From Entomortierella parvispora (Eukaryota; Mortierellomycota; Mortierellomycetes; Mortierellales; Mortierellaceae), in assembly GCA_963573315.1 (NCBI GenBank), contig OY752153.1, positions 868,001-932,000 on the forward strand: a stretch of DNA of 64,000 nucleotides. Direction: 5' to 3'. Positions 1-14,899 of this stretch are shown here, one piece after another. The position numbers and the translations under genes are program-made. Position 1 is the first letter of the stretch. Each line of letters starts with the position of its first letter. The notes beneath the pieces are model-generated. The model made no database searches. It was not told where the DNA came from and saw nothing but the letters and a program-made list of their open reading frames with translations.

Positions 1-1
1 T

Positions 2-487
2 GATTCGGATGACGACGACGATGACGATGAAGAAGAAGAAGAATCCGATATCGGCGAAGACGATATTGAATTCGGAGAGGTAGAAGGATCGACGGCTGAA
101 CAGGGCAAGATCGTAGGCCTGGACCAGCTATTGACTCAAGGTCTTGCCAGCGCTCCATCTCGATCGATCGGATCGTTGAAAGCGGACCTCGATCAAGAAG
201 CAGCAAATAAGGAGGAGCTGATGGTGATCGGGTCCGATGACGATGCTCTGCTGGATGACCAGTCGTCAACGACATCTTCACTGGAACGTTTAGAGGAACG
301 CGAGCGCAAGCGCAGGATCAGCTTTTGCACCAACAATGTCTACATTCAGCAAGACGGTCGGACAAGAGTCGATCGTGCACCCAGTGAAGAAGAAGACGAG
401 AAGCACTGCAAGAAGCTGGATCAGTGCCCTCCAATGATAGAAGAAGAAGAAGACGATGAAGAGGAGTCTTCCAGCGACCAAGACTAG
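2..487 (+). CDS. C-terminal part of an acidic protein with an RVxF-like motif (5' end outside window)
   Basis: The frame is open from the first base of the window and ends with TAG at 485-487, so only the last ~161 residues are seen. The sequence is very acidic: an Asp/Glu run at the start, a second DEEDD-type cluster near the end, and a Ser-rich tail. In the middle is KRRISF, which fits the RVxF consensus used to dock protein phosphatase 1, followed by a short non-acidic patch (TNNVYIQQDGR). I do not recognise a family. A PP1-regulatory role is only an inference from this motif and from the acidic setting often seen in PP1 regulators. There is no catalytic domain in the visible part. Confidence 0.7.
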   Translation, partial: DSDDDDDDDEEEEESDIGEDDIEFGEVEGSTAEQGKIVGLDQLLTQGLASAPSRSIGSLKADLDQEAANKEELMVIGSDDDALLDDQSSTTSSLERLEERERKRRISFCTNNVYIQQDGRTRVDRAPSEEEDEKHCKKLDQCPPMIEEEEDDEEESSSDQD

Positions 488-590
488 TAATTGTAGCCAT
501 GTCCTCGTAAACCATGTACCATAGAATGTACCCCCATAGGCTCGCAGGCCGATGACTTTTTTTTTTTTTTTTTTTGCTTTGTTTGGGTCA

Positions 591-1387
591 ATGTCCAATC
601 GCAGGCTGATGACTCAAAGTCGATCGATCAATCTGCGATACAGTATCATGTTGGTGGCGATATCCACGTTTTTCGTGCATCTCTACATTCAACTGCCAAT
701 GGACCTCTATCGTTTCGGCGACTTTGCCATCCGCAATGTATGCATTGTCACTCCCGAAGCCCCCCGCCCCTAACTTTTGCCCACTATCGTTCGCTAATCT
801 CTTCTTTAACACACGCAATTCAATAGACCCTTCCTTCGCAGCTGGAGGCCAACACCGATGTCCTCGAACGTGCTGCAGAATGGATGGAATCACAGGGCTT
901 GAAGCAATGGATACCCGGCACTTTCCGTCTAGAGGCGTCTAGAACCCATATCCTAGAAGCTATTCAGTCCAAGAATTCGTATGTGGTCGTCCACAGCCCC
1001 CTCACTTCAGAAGTGCAAGGCGATGGCACCGTTGCGGCGATCTTTGCGCTGAATTACAATGATCCCTTTGACGAGATGTTGTGGGCTCATTTCGTAGACC
1101 CTTGGCTGGATGCAATCTATGTTCATCGATTGGTGGTGGAGAAGCCATTTCAAGGCCAAGGTATTGTGCCCCATATCCTGGCATTTGTTGAGCAATTGAT
1201 CCTGGCTTCCAAGGGTGAGAAACGATATCTTCGGTTGGATTGTCGAGCCAACAACCCAATGCTTCGGAAATTCTATAGAGAGAAATCTAGAGGCAGAGAT
1301 ATCGGGGGATTGGAGGCACGAGGGGAATATGTCGACCCTGCTACAGGGATTGGATATGCCAGGTTTGAACGTCTGGTTGTCCCGTAA
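591..1387 (+). CDS. GNAT-family N-acetyltransferase
   Basis: Two exons, 591-737 and 842-1387, joined by a 104 bp GT-AG intron (donor GTATGC); the join is in frame and gives about 230 residues. After the junction the protein reads LEANTDVLERAAEWMESQG, typical of the first helix of GNAT enzymes. The acetyl-CoA loop is visible as QGQGIV, after a hydrophobic strand (IYVHRLVV). The C-terminal part LRLDCRANNPMLRKFY matches the usual motif B region. Members transfer an acetyl group from acetyl-CoA to an amine; the substrate cannot be told. The start is uncertain: ATG 591 adds a hydrophobic leader, while the in-frame ATG at 699 (MDLYRFGDFAIRN) gives a start closer to the domain. The 3' end faces the ABC transporter gene, about 130 bp away. 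Confidence 0.75.
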
Positions 1388-1517
1388 ATCGTCGATCTCA
1401 ACATCTCAACCCACCCATAGAAGAGAGCTCTCGCAATAGAATAATGTGAATAGTATTATTATTTTTTATGGATCCAGTGAATGAATGAACGATATTAAGC
1501 CATGGGAGGGGAAGTCA

Positions 1518-4500
1518 TTACCGCTTCGCGCCTTTGAAAAACTTGACGCCCAAAAGAATAATCGTGATATTTGAACAAAGGTAGATAAGAGAGATGCCCA
1601 AGTTTCTCCACCGATGTGCAAAATCCATGTTCAGGTTCTTATAGAAATCCTGACCCTTTGAATACTGACAGTACTGACAGTCCGACATGGCGCTTGGGTT
1701 GCTGATGTATCCTGGAGCCCTCGCCAAAAAAGCTGCTGCATAGGACTGGCAGCTCTGACCCGCTGGAGGTTGGAAGATATTGTACTCGGAAGTCGCGCAT
1801 CGGACATCAAGATTGTATAACTGCGTAGTGACCATTCCCTCCACAATATAGTGGTATGGGTCGATCCAGTAGAGAGTCCATCGGTAGATACCGGGCATGG
1901 ATGCGTAAGGCATGACAACACCGCAGAACAAATTCAGGACCGAGATAATGAATGGGTTCATCAAGGCTGCAATCTGGGTGGATGGCGTCCACGCTGCAAT
2001 GAACTGTCCGAGGGTAATGGCAAAGATTATGAAGATCACAAGCATCAAATAGGTGTAAAGAGTCGAGACGGAATCCGTCGTGAATCCGACTGTCCAGTAC
2101 AGAATGCAGAAGAAGACCGTGACTGCAAATATCAAGAATGGAAGCTCAATCAAGATGATTGAGATCGCAAACGGTTTCCAGGAGTAGTATTTTCCGGCCA
2201 GCTCGCGGAAGAACCATTGACGCTCAATGTGGAATCTAGGCTCGACTGTGTTGCAAAGGAGTGGGGCCATGACCAAGATTTGGAAAATAACGAAGACGCG
2301 GGACTGAAGAGCGACCAGGGTGTTGCCCAGTCTGTAGAATGTGAACCCGTTGAGGAGAGCAAAGACAACCAGCATTAGTAAGCGACCCATGTTGTAGCCA
2401 GGAAGACGCCAGAATGTTTTTGCCATGCGACGGAGGACATAGTGGAATTGCGTCCTAGTCGACGTGGCAAACTCGAGCTCGGAACTCTGGTCGACTGTCG
2501 AGGGGGGCCCTCCTCCAGTGTTCACGCGAGTTGCTTGGATGTCCGCCAGCAACTGGGATTTCTCGGGCGAGGCGTTCCATATCGTGGGCCAGTCCAGGTC
2601 CGAATGTCTCGAGTTCACGACATCCAAGATATACTCGGCGGGATTCGCATCGTCGGCACACTTGGGTGCTCCGTTCTTTTCAAAATATTCAATCAGGTTG
2701 GAAGAGTCTGGACCCAGACGCCCAAAGAACACAGTCCGACCGCCCTTGGCGAGCAAAAGCAGGTCATCAAAGAAGGCAAAGAGCTGCGATGACGGCTGAT
2801 GAATTGTGCAAAGGATGGCTTGGCCTTGATCGGTGAGTTTTCTCATGAATCGCATAATGTTGTAAGATGCCTGCGCATCCAGTCCTGAAGTTGGTTCGTC
2901 CAAAAAGAGCAGCTTTGGCTTGGCCACCAACTCTACGCCGATCGTCAAACGCTTGCGCTCTTCGACTGAAATACCCAATCCCGACTCTGTTGTACCGATC
3001 ATGGCGTCCGCAATATTCTCCATCTCCAAGATGTGAATGATTTCATCCACATATGCGTTCTTCTCCTCCTCAGAGACTTTAGCTGGCTGTCGCAAATTGG
3101 CTGAGAATTGCAGTGCCTCGCGGACAGTACATTCGGGAACGTGAACATCCAGTTGCTCGCAGTATCCAGTTGTCCGCTGGAAATCTCTTCTCAGCGGCAA
3201 GCCATCGACCTCCACCATACCTGTAACGGTTCCCATGCTTTTGCGCTGAGCCAATACATCCAATAGTGTTGTCTTCCCTGCTCCTGAAGATCCCATCAGA
3301 GCTGTCATCGTACCGGGCTTGACAAGACCTGCGATTCCCGTCAAAAGTTGCTTCTTTCCTGACGGATCTGCTTTGAAGGGGACCACGTAGTCGAGATTCT
3401 CCCAGGCGAAGATGGATCCTTTCTCCATCATCTCTGCACCCTTGTCAACACCCTCTTCCTGAACTTGCAATGCAGGATCACCATTCGATGGGTTGACGGC
3501 TGTGGTATCAGTAGCATACTTAACAGGGTCCAGTCCTCGCTCCACATCAGGAGCAACTCGTCCACTCGCGTTCAAGCCGGATCCGCTTCCACCACCAGAG
3601 AGGCGACTGCGCTGTTCTTTGGCGCTCAATCGCTTAAACACGTTGGTAGAAAATCCACCTTTTCCAAACTCGAGGTGCTCCATAGCCAGGGTCGTCAAAA
3701 AGGCAAACAGCAACCAAAACAGGGCCACAGCCACAATGTTGATCCACATTTCTGAGGCTTTGTATCGGAATGCACCATAGAGGTAATCGGGTCCATCTAC
3801 AAAGTTCTGTCCTGACCTGGATCCGGCCAGAGTGCAGACTTGATTTGCAAGATTCGTGTACTCGGGTCCATAGGGGATCAGGTATGGTCCATCACACGAG
3901 AACCGCAACCCAGACATCTCATTCGCCATCAATGCTTTGAACGCATACGCAAGAGGGTTTCTGCAGGAATCAAGAAGAATACCGAGTCAATTTTTGAAAG
4001 TGAAAAAAAAAATATGGGCCTTGGCGTCGATGACTTACATCCAAAAAATCCAAATAAACCAAGGATGCATGGCTTGATAGGGAATCAGGTATCCAGAGTA
4101 CAAGATTAAAGCCAGGAGCAAGAGACCACTGTATTTGGTTGCGTCATCAAAGGTTTTGGAGGCACAACCCCACATCCGGAAAAAGGCCGTCATGCAAAGA
4201 GTCGACAGACTGAGGGTCAAGACAAAGATAAAGAACTTTCCAGGTGTCCGCTGCAAGCCTGCAACGAAATACAGAACACAGGAAAAGAGCAAAATGTGGA
4301 CAATGATCACTGGAATATCCAACACGATCTGAGCAAGACCAAACGACGACGGCTTGTACATGGCAAAGTTCTTGAGCTGTTATGCAAGAGAAGCATTAGT
4401 GATGGCGGAGAAGAATGAATTAGAGGACAACTTGAATGATCTTTATGAAGTGACTTTAATGGCAAAAGGAATTCGCCTTGTTACTGACCTTGTACAAGAT

Positions 4501-6848
4501 GGGGCGTCCTTGCAAAGCCATTGGCAATTCGGCTTGGGCAATTAAAGAATTGAAAAGGAGCGAGAAGAATAAGACACCTCCTCGAGTGAATGCACCTGCA
4601 AGCAAAAACAAAAACTTAATAGTAAGAATAGAGGAAAAACGCGAGAAGTGTCTCTTAAGGACAAGCTTTTTTTTTTTTGACAAAAGTGTTTTCATACCAG
4701 AACTGGTGGTAGGAAGTAGCAAGAAGCAAGTTCCAACGATTGCTGCCTTGATTATCATCTATCATAGGAAGAGGCAAGCAAGAATTAGTAGCCATATTGA
4801 CACTATTAAATCCTCGCACATGTCAACTCGTTCCCAACTTACAGACACGTATCGCGAGATCAAACTGCCAATATCTCCTTGAATCAATTGAACCTGACGA
4901 GTTGTCATGGCCCAGATCTGGTTCAAGTAAGTAATTGTGTATGGGTTCTTGACAGACACATGCTTTTGCTTGTCCTGCTTCGAAGACTGAATAAACTCGT
5001 TTCCAGCTACATTTCCGCCCAGCTGAGCCTCGTAATCTTGGATATGCTGTAGTGTCTGCTGATAAAATTCAGACTTCTGGTACAGAGCCTCGAACTGCTC
5101 GGGCGTGCATGGTAATTGAGCAGCCACTGCCGGGTCCAATCCAGTAGCAGGTTTGCGTTCATGAGGGTCGGTAATAGCGGTGAGGAAATCGGCGGTGGTC
5201 TGGCGGTTCGGGCAATCGAATCCCATGTTGATAAAATACAGACGTGCAGCTTCTGTTGGGCCGAAATAGATACAATGTCCGTTGTACAGTAACAGGACTT
5301 TGTCAAATAGATCATAGATATTCTCAGACTATTGGTTTGGTGGAAAGGGAAGAGTTAATCTAGGCTTACATACCATGAAACTTAAGTCTTGATCACAAAT
5401 CTTACCGCCTGATAGATCGTCACAACTGTGGCTTTCTTTAGCAAATTGGTCTGAACTCTCAACGACTTTACATAATCTAGGGCTGAAGAAGCATCCAGTC
5501 CACGGGTGGATCCGTCCCACATGTTCACGCTGGACCGGGTTGCCATTTGCTCTGCAATCGATAGTCGTTTACGTTCTCCTCCAGAGATACCACGAATGAA
5601 TGCGTTTCCAACCAGGGTCTCTTTCTGGCGAGTCAGACCGAACATTTTTGTTAGGACATCAAGGAACTTTTCCCGGAAATCCTTTCGACTTGTGACCTCG
5701 GGCAGACGCGCACGCGGAGTCTTTGCCTTGATGGCCGTCTCGAGAGTTTGACGGACGGTGAGAGTGGGGTAGTGAAAGTCATCTGGCAAGCAAAAAAAAA
5801 GAGGTCAAAATACTTGTGAGGAAAACAGGGGAAAAAAAAAAAAAAAAAAAAAAAAAAGTGGTGATTTGTATTACCGCCGTCGCGACTCACCTTCTTGATT
5901 GTACAGAACCTCGCCCTTGTAATGTTTGGCAACAGCGTCTGCACTGATGTTATTGAAAGACACTTCGCCCAGGACTTTCTTGTAATTCTTACGATCATTG
6001 GCAAGAACTCTCAGTAACGTGGAACAGCCAGAGCCTGGTCTTCCTAATACCAAGATCATCTCTCCATCCTGACAGCATCCGTTCATCGGATAGAGGATCG
6101 TCTTTGTGACCTTCTTTGCATTGGCAGTAGCTGCCGTGGCTGCAGCTTCTGCATCTTCCTGTGGATTGCCTGTAGAATGAAAATGGGGCTGGGACCCATC
6201 GCGGCCTGTGCACTTGCGGACCCAAAAGAATGGGTTTACTAGATTAAAGACAGCAATGAAGGGATCACCGGTCGTAGGGATGAATTGATTGCCCACACCC
6301 TCGCCAATCACACTGAGTTCCTTCCAGACAACACCCATGGTTCGAATCTTGATTCCAACTCTCTTGGCACTGGGAAGGATATTCGTCTTCAGGTGTGCCT
6401 CATAATCAAAGTCACCTTCCCGCTGGATCGCTTCTTCTTCTGAAGTCTCAGGAAGACCCTGCTTTCGGGCGCTCTTTCTACGGACCATCCCGTGCTCGTC
6501 CAAGTCAACCCCGGCGGCGGAAGCTCCTCCCAAACCACTGCTTCGACGGGATAAGGTCGTCAGAGTTCGTTCAAGCTGTCGGAAATCGCGTTCAGCATCG
6601 ATCACGTCCACTTTACTGGGCCCCTCTCCCCATCGACCACCGAGCGCGTTCTGGTAGGCCTCGTCGGAGGTTAATTCGGGAAAAACTTCATCTTCGTCGT
6701 CATCTTCTAGTTCAAGATCCTCTCCGAAATCTGCGGGCGGAGGAATGATGCTGTTGTGGCGCTGGATCAGACCAGGTCGACTAGAGGGGTTCCGGAGAAT
6801 CCCCTGGCGGACTGGCGAGCTGGTGCCTTGTTGTGGGGATTGAGACAT
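1518..6848 (-). CDS. Full-length PDR-type (ABCG) ABC transporter
   Basis: Seven exons read in phase: 6848-5891, 5782-5406, 5328-4843, 4758-4698, 4595-4489, 4376-4039 and 3960-1518, giving 1589 residues, the usual size for a fungal PDR pump with two NBD-TMD halves. NBD1 has the degenerate Walker A GRPGSGCSTLL (about 269-279, Cys in place of Lys), signature GISGGERKRL (about 384-393) and WDGSTRGLD. The first membrane domain ends with INPLAYAFKALMANEM across the last intron. NBD2 has Walker A GSSGAGKTT (about 999-1007), a degenerate C-loop ISVEERKRLTI (about 1106-1116) and FLDEPTSGLD. This asymmetry is normal for fungal PDR proteins, with one competent and one degenerate ATP site. Role: ATP-driven export of hydrophobic compounds or lipids at the plasma membrane; the substrate is unknown. 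Intron 1 (5783-5890) holds a run of 26 A, which may trouble assembly or splicing calls. Confidence 0.95.
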
Positions 6849-7434
6849 GGTGTTGTATGATGTCGCTGCCTCTCACTAAACCGATCTCTTTGTTTTTCGT
6901 ATGCGATGAGGAGAAAAGGCCCACAGAATGGAATGTGACGGAGAAATGATAGATAGGAAGATAATGATAGATAGGAAGAGAGAAGAGAGAGAGAGAGAGA
7001 GACAGAAGGCAAGGCAAGGAAAAAGCGCAGTGTAGCGCAGAAGCGAGGGAATGAAGACGTAACAAATGATACAGGCTTCTACCAATGACCCTACTGGCAG
7101 AACGCGTCCGAAACCCTTTATTCCATCCTGGGGCATTTTGGCGCAAAGGAACAGGCACGGTCAAGTCAGCTAGCCAGTCCTGGCACGACGGACAATCATC
7201 CCTCCGCCGGCTCATTCATACATGCACAAGCAAACAGTCTTGCTTGTCTCGGAGACATTCTACATTCGTGTCTTGATCGACATGCTGAAAAGTCTCATGT
7301 CGGCCTTAAGCCTGAGTGGTGCTAGTTGGGCTCTAGTTTTTGCAGGGATTTATTACAAGGAAGGGCTTCTAAGCCTGTGATGCAAGCAAGGGACGGGTCG
7401 AGTATTGAGCATCGCAATGGCGGCATGTGTGGTA
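6849..7434. other. Intergenic: PDR gene upstream region and homeobox 3' flank
   Basis: No gene is seen. Next to the transporter start lies a purine-rich stretch (about 6940-7010) with a repeated ATAGATAGGAAG element and a GA microsatellite; on the coding strand of the transporter it is pyrimidine-rich, as fungal promoters and 5' leaders often are. I see no TCCGYGGA-like PDRE site. Confidence 0.5.
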
Positions 7435-10119
7435 TCATTGCAACGCCGTGGCGAAAAAGTTGCCACTCCTTCGCTTGGCTGCCCGTTGGCGATGGTACTC
7501 ATCTTCGTCCTCCATATCCTCATCCAATTCTTCAACGCGTCCGTGGTCTTTGTGGCCTCCCTCTTCTTCAAAATCCTCGCGACTGCCTCTCGAATCGTTG
7601 AAGGACTCACGCGAGTATGAATCCGAGCCAGGCGAGTCTCTTGGGGGGTATGAAGCATGACCATTGCCCTGGGACGTGCCCGCTGCGAATCCTCCAGAGT
7701 TGCTACCGTAGCTGTCGTGCCTTGACAGTCTATTAGCAGCTTGCTGAGTGGGCCCCGAGGAGGTCGACGAAGAGAACGGAGGAGGGGATGGGACCATGGC
7801 CGGTGAGAGCAATCGCTGGTTCTCGCCCACGATAGGAGCCAAAACCACAGGTTGTTGCTGCTGATGTGGGGGTGTCTGAGAATAAAACTGTGGGTTGGGC
7901 TGTGGGAATGGATGTTGTTGTGTTGCCGTTGAAGAAGAGCGGCGAGGACGGGTCAAGCCTCGCTGCAACAGCAACCCGCTACTTCCGACCTCTGTCGAGT
8001 TTCGATGGCTGCTCACCCTCCGCGCACTGCTGGAAGGCGATCGACTGTACCCACCCGGCGACGATGAAAGAGACGGAGACATGGACTGGGGCATGAACTG
8101 GTTTTCATGATGATCGTACAAAAATCCGCTACCACCATAAGTCACTGGTCGCGGTCGGCGAGGCGCATAAGCCCCATCACCGTCTCGGTTCCGTTGTCGA
8201 GGAACGGGCATGATATCCCCTGATGAGTTTGCTGAAGCCGAGGTACCGCTAGGCTCCCATGACATGCTCGATGACGAGTATCGGGAAGAGTCCTCAAAGA
8301 AGGGTTCTTTGCTTGGGTATCCGGTTGGTCCATGGAACGATTGTCGCTTATTACTAGAGTTTAGTTGTCCGAACGAGGCCCGCTTATCATCGCTGCTGCT
8401 TGCACCATGATCACTTCTGGCACCCGCCGCGGCACCTGCACTGCTTACACTGCCATCCTTTTTGTGCTCCTCTGATTCCTGAATGAATGCGGCAGCATAG
8501 GCCAGAAGGTCAATCGCGGACTCTGGCCTGGGCTCATCCTCAGAGATGACGAGTCTCTTGTCCATGTTAAAATTGTCGCGCATCAGCTGCTGATGCTCGT
8601 CGTAGAGGGCATCATCGTACGATCGTCGATTCTTGTTACCGGAGAAGTGGTTCCCTGCAGCTGAAGGTCGGGGCTCACGAAGGACTATCTTCGGCTCTAC
8701 ATCTTCAGGCTTGACAGCAGTCGACATTCCATAAGAAGAGAGAGAAGCACTGTGTCGATTATTGGCCACCCCTGTGGTTGAGCTCGCGCCGTTGGCAAAG
8801 GGCGAAGATTGTGTGGCAGACGACGGCGAATCTGGTTCGTATTCGTCTCGATAGGGGCCATTATCGATCGCATGCCGCTCTGGTGGAGGTGAGGTGGGGG
8901 AGGCCATCATCGTTGGGGAAAGGTATCCTGCTGGGTGTCCCTCCGACATGGTTCGCTCGTGTCTGCCGGACCTTCTTGACTCCTCATAGTCCTCCATCGA
9001 ATGACCTCCTGGTCTACGAGGTGCCAATGTGCTGATTGGAGGGGGCAAGACAGGACGTTGTGAACTGGAAGAGCTGGAGGGCAAAATTATATCCATGCCA
9101 TAGTTGGATCCAGAGCGTGAGTGGCCAAGCCCGTGACCATGTCCATGCTGTTGTGGTGGCTGCCCATGGCTGCTCGCATATCCTGGATGCGATCCTCCTG
9201 CTGTTGCTGACTGCTGTGATTGGAAAGAGGGCTTTTGCTGTGGTTGGTGCTGCTGCTGCTGGAGCTGTTGGGTCTGCATGAGATGGCCGTAACTGCCGAT
9301 ATTGTAAAGAGAGGCGGGCCGTCTGCTTGGTTGTCCTCCGTGTGTCTGGGACATGGAGGAGTGTGCGCGAGGCGTGGGCGTGGGCATGGGCGGGGAGGAT
9401 CCGTTAGGGCCAAAGTAACTGTAGGCGCCTGAGTCGCTGCCTTGATGATGGCCGTTGCTTAGGTGTGGCTGCTGTTGGCTGTGGTGGTGAGGATGTTGGT
9501 GGTGAACTGGAATGGGTTGCATCGGTGTCGAGGGTGCAGAGTGGACAAGATGAGAACCATAGCCGTTGCTACCACTGTTGGACCGATGGTGGTGCACGTG
9601 ATGGTGCTGCTGCTGCTGTTGCTGCTGCTGGAGCATCTGTTGGTGCTGATGCTGCAGGTGCTGCTGATGATGCAGCGCGGCCTGCTCATTGATCTTGACC
9701 CGGTTGGCCTTGGCGCGTCTGTTCTGGAACCAGACCTAGAGCGAAACATGGGCGGTCAGCAATGAATGGCACAAGGTCAGCAGGGGCACCCACATGTAAG
9801 CAAGGTCACCACATACCTGGATCTCCCGGTTAGACATGCCCAGTTTCTTGGCCAGCTTCTCGCGCACCTCAAAGGACGGTGTGTCGGTCTTCTCAAAGAG
9901 ACCAACAAGGTCCTCAAGCTGCTCGGGCGTGATCCTCTTTCGCTTTGCCTTCTTGGGCTGGTCTGCCTCCATCTGTTGGGTGTCCTGCTGCTGTTGCTGG
10001 GGTGGTTGTTGAGGTGGCGGCGGTTGCTGTGGCTGCTGTGCTGTGGAGGAGGAGGAGGAGGAGGGTGCGGCTGAGGACGGGTCAGCAGCCGGGGGATGAT
10101 GCGGATCTAGAGAGGACAT
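7435..10119 (-). CDS. Homeodomain transcription factor, Gln/His/Ser-rich
   Basis: Two exons, 10119-9817 and 9735-7435, give 867 residues. The homeodomain is at about residues 56-115: RKRITPEQLEDLVGLFEK, then a second helix ending KKLGMSNREIQ, and recognition helix VWFQNRRAKANRVK. Trp48, Phe49, Gln50, Asn51 and Arg53 (homeodomain numbering) are all present; Gln50 predicts a TAAT-type core preference. The single 81 bp intron falls between homeodomain positions 46 and 47, a common intron position in homeobox genes. The rest is low complexity: Pro/Gln before the domain, poly-Gln/His after it, many Ser blocks, and an acidic end before a basic RAAKRRSGNFF. These parts are probably disordered activation or interaction regions. 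Nuclear DNA-binding regulator; targets unknown. Confidence 0.92.
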
Positions 10120-12592
10120 GGAAGGATTAGGATGCGGAACAGGAAGAATGGGAGGAAAATATTATGCAAAGGGAAGGAAGAGGGAAGAGAGAGAGAAAGG
10201 AATTATTAGCGCGAGACCGGTGGTCTGTCTGCGTGTCATCTTTTTTCTCTGTGTGTGTGTGCGTGGGTGTGCGTGGTGTGTGTGTTGTGTGTGTGTTGTG
10301 TGTGTGTGTGCTGTTCCTGCGTATCTGTGCTGTGTGTGTTGTGTGTGTGCGGGTGTCATCGACTTTCCTTCCTTCCTTCCTGCCTTGCTGCCTTCCTGCC
10401 TTCCATCCTCGCCTATCTTTCCCTCGCTCGTGTCCTGTCCGCAACAACAACATCGATTGTCACACACGCTTTCTCATCCACTCCCACGTTCACTTCTGCC
10501 TCCGCCCTCTCTTTCCTGTGTCTGATGATCAAGCCACAACAGAGGCAAGGCTACACCAGCCCCCGAGGCATAGAACATGAGTCTTCTCACTCGACCAAGC
10601 CTATTTTCTGCGACACGCCAGTCCTCTAATAAAAGAGAAACAGACAAAATATTACGCGAAACGACGATCGCCTTTTGGTCCTCTCCCGGTCCCCTAACTG
10701 ACACTCGTTGCCCGCCACTGTCTTACAGACGGACCTCAAGCATGGCAACCCTCTTTTCGAGAGTGCTTGTTTTTTCAATCTCCATGTGTGAAATTGGGCC
10801 AATTTGAGCCCATTACCTCTCCGTTCCACCACCACCCACTAAAAAGGTGTATCTTTTTCATCCCCCCCTGTCCACCACCCCCTGTGCTGTGAAATGTGTG
10901 GATGACCCCAGGGCAACCACAACCAAGTGACAGCTCCGTTTTTTGGGCCTTCCCCTTTCAGTTTGTTGCACTCGGTTCTTCCTTGTTTCTTTCAGGTGAA
11001 ACGAACGGAATGGGCCCTTTAAATATTTTTCTCTTCGGACCCAAGAGTAAAAAAAAAAATTGTAGAGATAGTGCAAAAAAAGTGAGATGTAGTCATCTGC
11101 CCCTTACCTTGGGGCTTCTGGGCTGGCTGTTGGGGCTGTAAATGCAGAGTCTCCGCCATGACTGTCGTTTTCTTCTCTTTGTTGGTGGGTGTGTAAGGTA
11201 GAGAGGTCAAGGGGGTTTATGATCAGAGGCAAGAACGACAAATGGCGAGGAAGAATATGGTCGGTCCTTGTGGAAGGAAATTTGCAAAGATGGGGAAGAA
11301 GAGAAGGATATATTGTTCTTTGTCCGAGGGAGATGGTCAAAACGAGTGAAGAAAGGTGTTCTCAGGGGTGTGGGTCGGGTACAAAGAAGGTGAAGAAGAA
11401 AAGAGAGAAGGGAAACAAAGGGACTTCAGAAAGAGCAACTCAAAAAAACGAAAAAGAACTGAGCCAGAGCCAGCCCAGGCCCAATGTTGGACAGACTTTG
11501 GCCTGACGATTGTCAGCATCCCCATCACCTTCTTCTTTCGAGCGTGACAGCACGGAAGACAGATGGGGGAGGAGGGGAAGACACACACACCGTGTCGCAC
11601 TGCATTGCATTGCATCTGCCCGTCTCCTCGTCTTCTCGTTTTGTCCCACTTTGACTCGTCACTCTGTTCGGACACACTCCCAATCCCGTTGTGTGGCCTT
11701 CCCTTCTTTACTTTGGTATCCACACACGCCTACAGCTCCTAACTTCCGCCCCTCTTTTCCAATTCCTTTCCCCTTCCATCATTGTCATCATCTTGCAGCA
11801 GTGTCGAAGAACTTCCCCCTCGAGGAATTGCCAAAGAGGGTGGACTGCAACAAAAACGCTTTGCACAAACGGTGTCATTAACCTAAATCAAGCCTCCCAG
11901 AACGCTATTTTTTGTCAGTGGTTTTTGCCCAGTCTGCTGCCTGTGCCCCCTCCCTTCGTGCCAATTGGGCAATTGCTCTGCCGCTTCTTTATTTTCTCCT
12001 CCCTTCTGCTTTGACCTCAAGCCCCAACGAGCTGAGCAATTGTCTACTCCCAGGCTCTCAGCTTTGTCTACAAGTTGCTGACAGCGACACTTTACAATAC
12101 TGTAATAATATTCTCTGTCATTTGTGATTCGTGAGTGAAACGAGCTCAAGGAGAGCTCCATTACAACTTGATCAAAAATGCGGCACAAAGGCTGTTTTCT
12201 TGTTCATATTATTGTAATCTCTGTCGGAGTCCTGGGCCTAAAATACCTTTGGACGTCCACCCACCCTTTTTCTTCGCTCCACAGGAGCCGAACTGGCGAT
12301 CAGTGCCCGGCAAGTCGGAACGGGAAGCAGAGGATCGGTGATCTGGGACCGCGGGAAAAGCATCCCCCTAAACCATGTTATGCATGCATCATGTCAGCAA
12401 AACTACAAATGTGTTCGCACCGCACTCTTCACCGATACCGTATGTATTTTGGTTATTTTCAGAGAGTGTTCGGTGGAATTTATCGGCTACAAAAGTACTT
12501 CAATATGATCAAGTCCGAGGAAGTTCCGAGTTCCGGGTTCTTCTTCCTTCCCCTCCAATCCTGCCTGCCTTGCATTCTGCATTAATAACAAT
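10120..12592. other. Long upstream region of the homeobox gene
   Basis: About 2.5 kb between the homeobox start and the end of the hexokinase gene, with no convincing coding frame on either strand. It holds a TG microsatellite (10248-10352), a TTCC/TGCC repeat (about 10367-10405), and pyrimidine-rich blocks. Its length suggests a large regulatory region or long 5' leader for the homeobox gene, which is common for fungal developmental regulators. Confidence 0.5.
10248..10352. repeat. TG/GT microsatellite
   Basis: An interrupted (TG)n tract, with GCG and TTG interruptions, about 105 bp long, lying 130-230 bp upstream of the homeobox start codon. On the gene's strand it reads (CA)n. It could lie in the 5' leader or core promoter and is likely to vary in length between strains. 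Confidence 0.8.

Positions 12593-14899
<2,307 letters not shown>

Noticed and set aside
3932..4039. Two separate half-size ABC transporter genes
   Set aside because: Splicing from GTAAGT at 4038 to the acceptor before 3960 restores the conserved INPLAYAF segment in phase, so this is one full-length gene.
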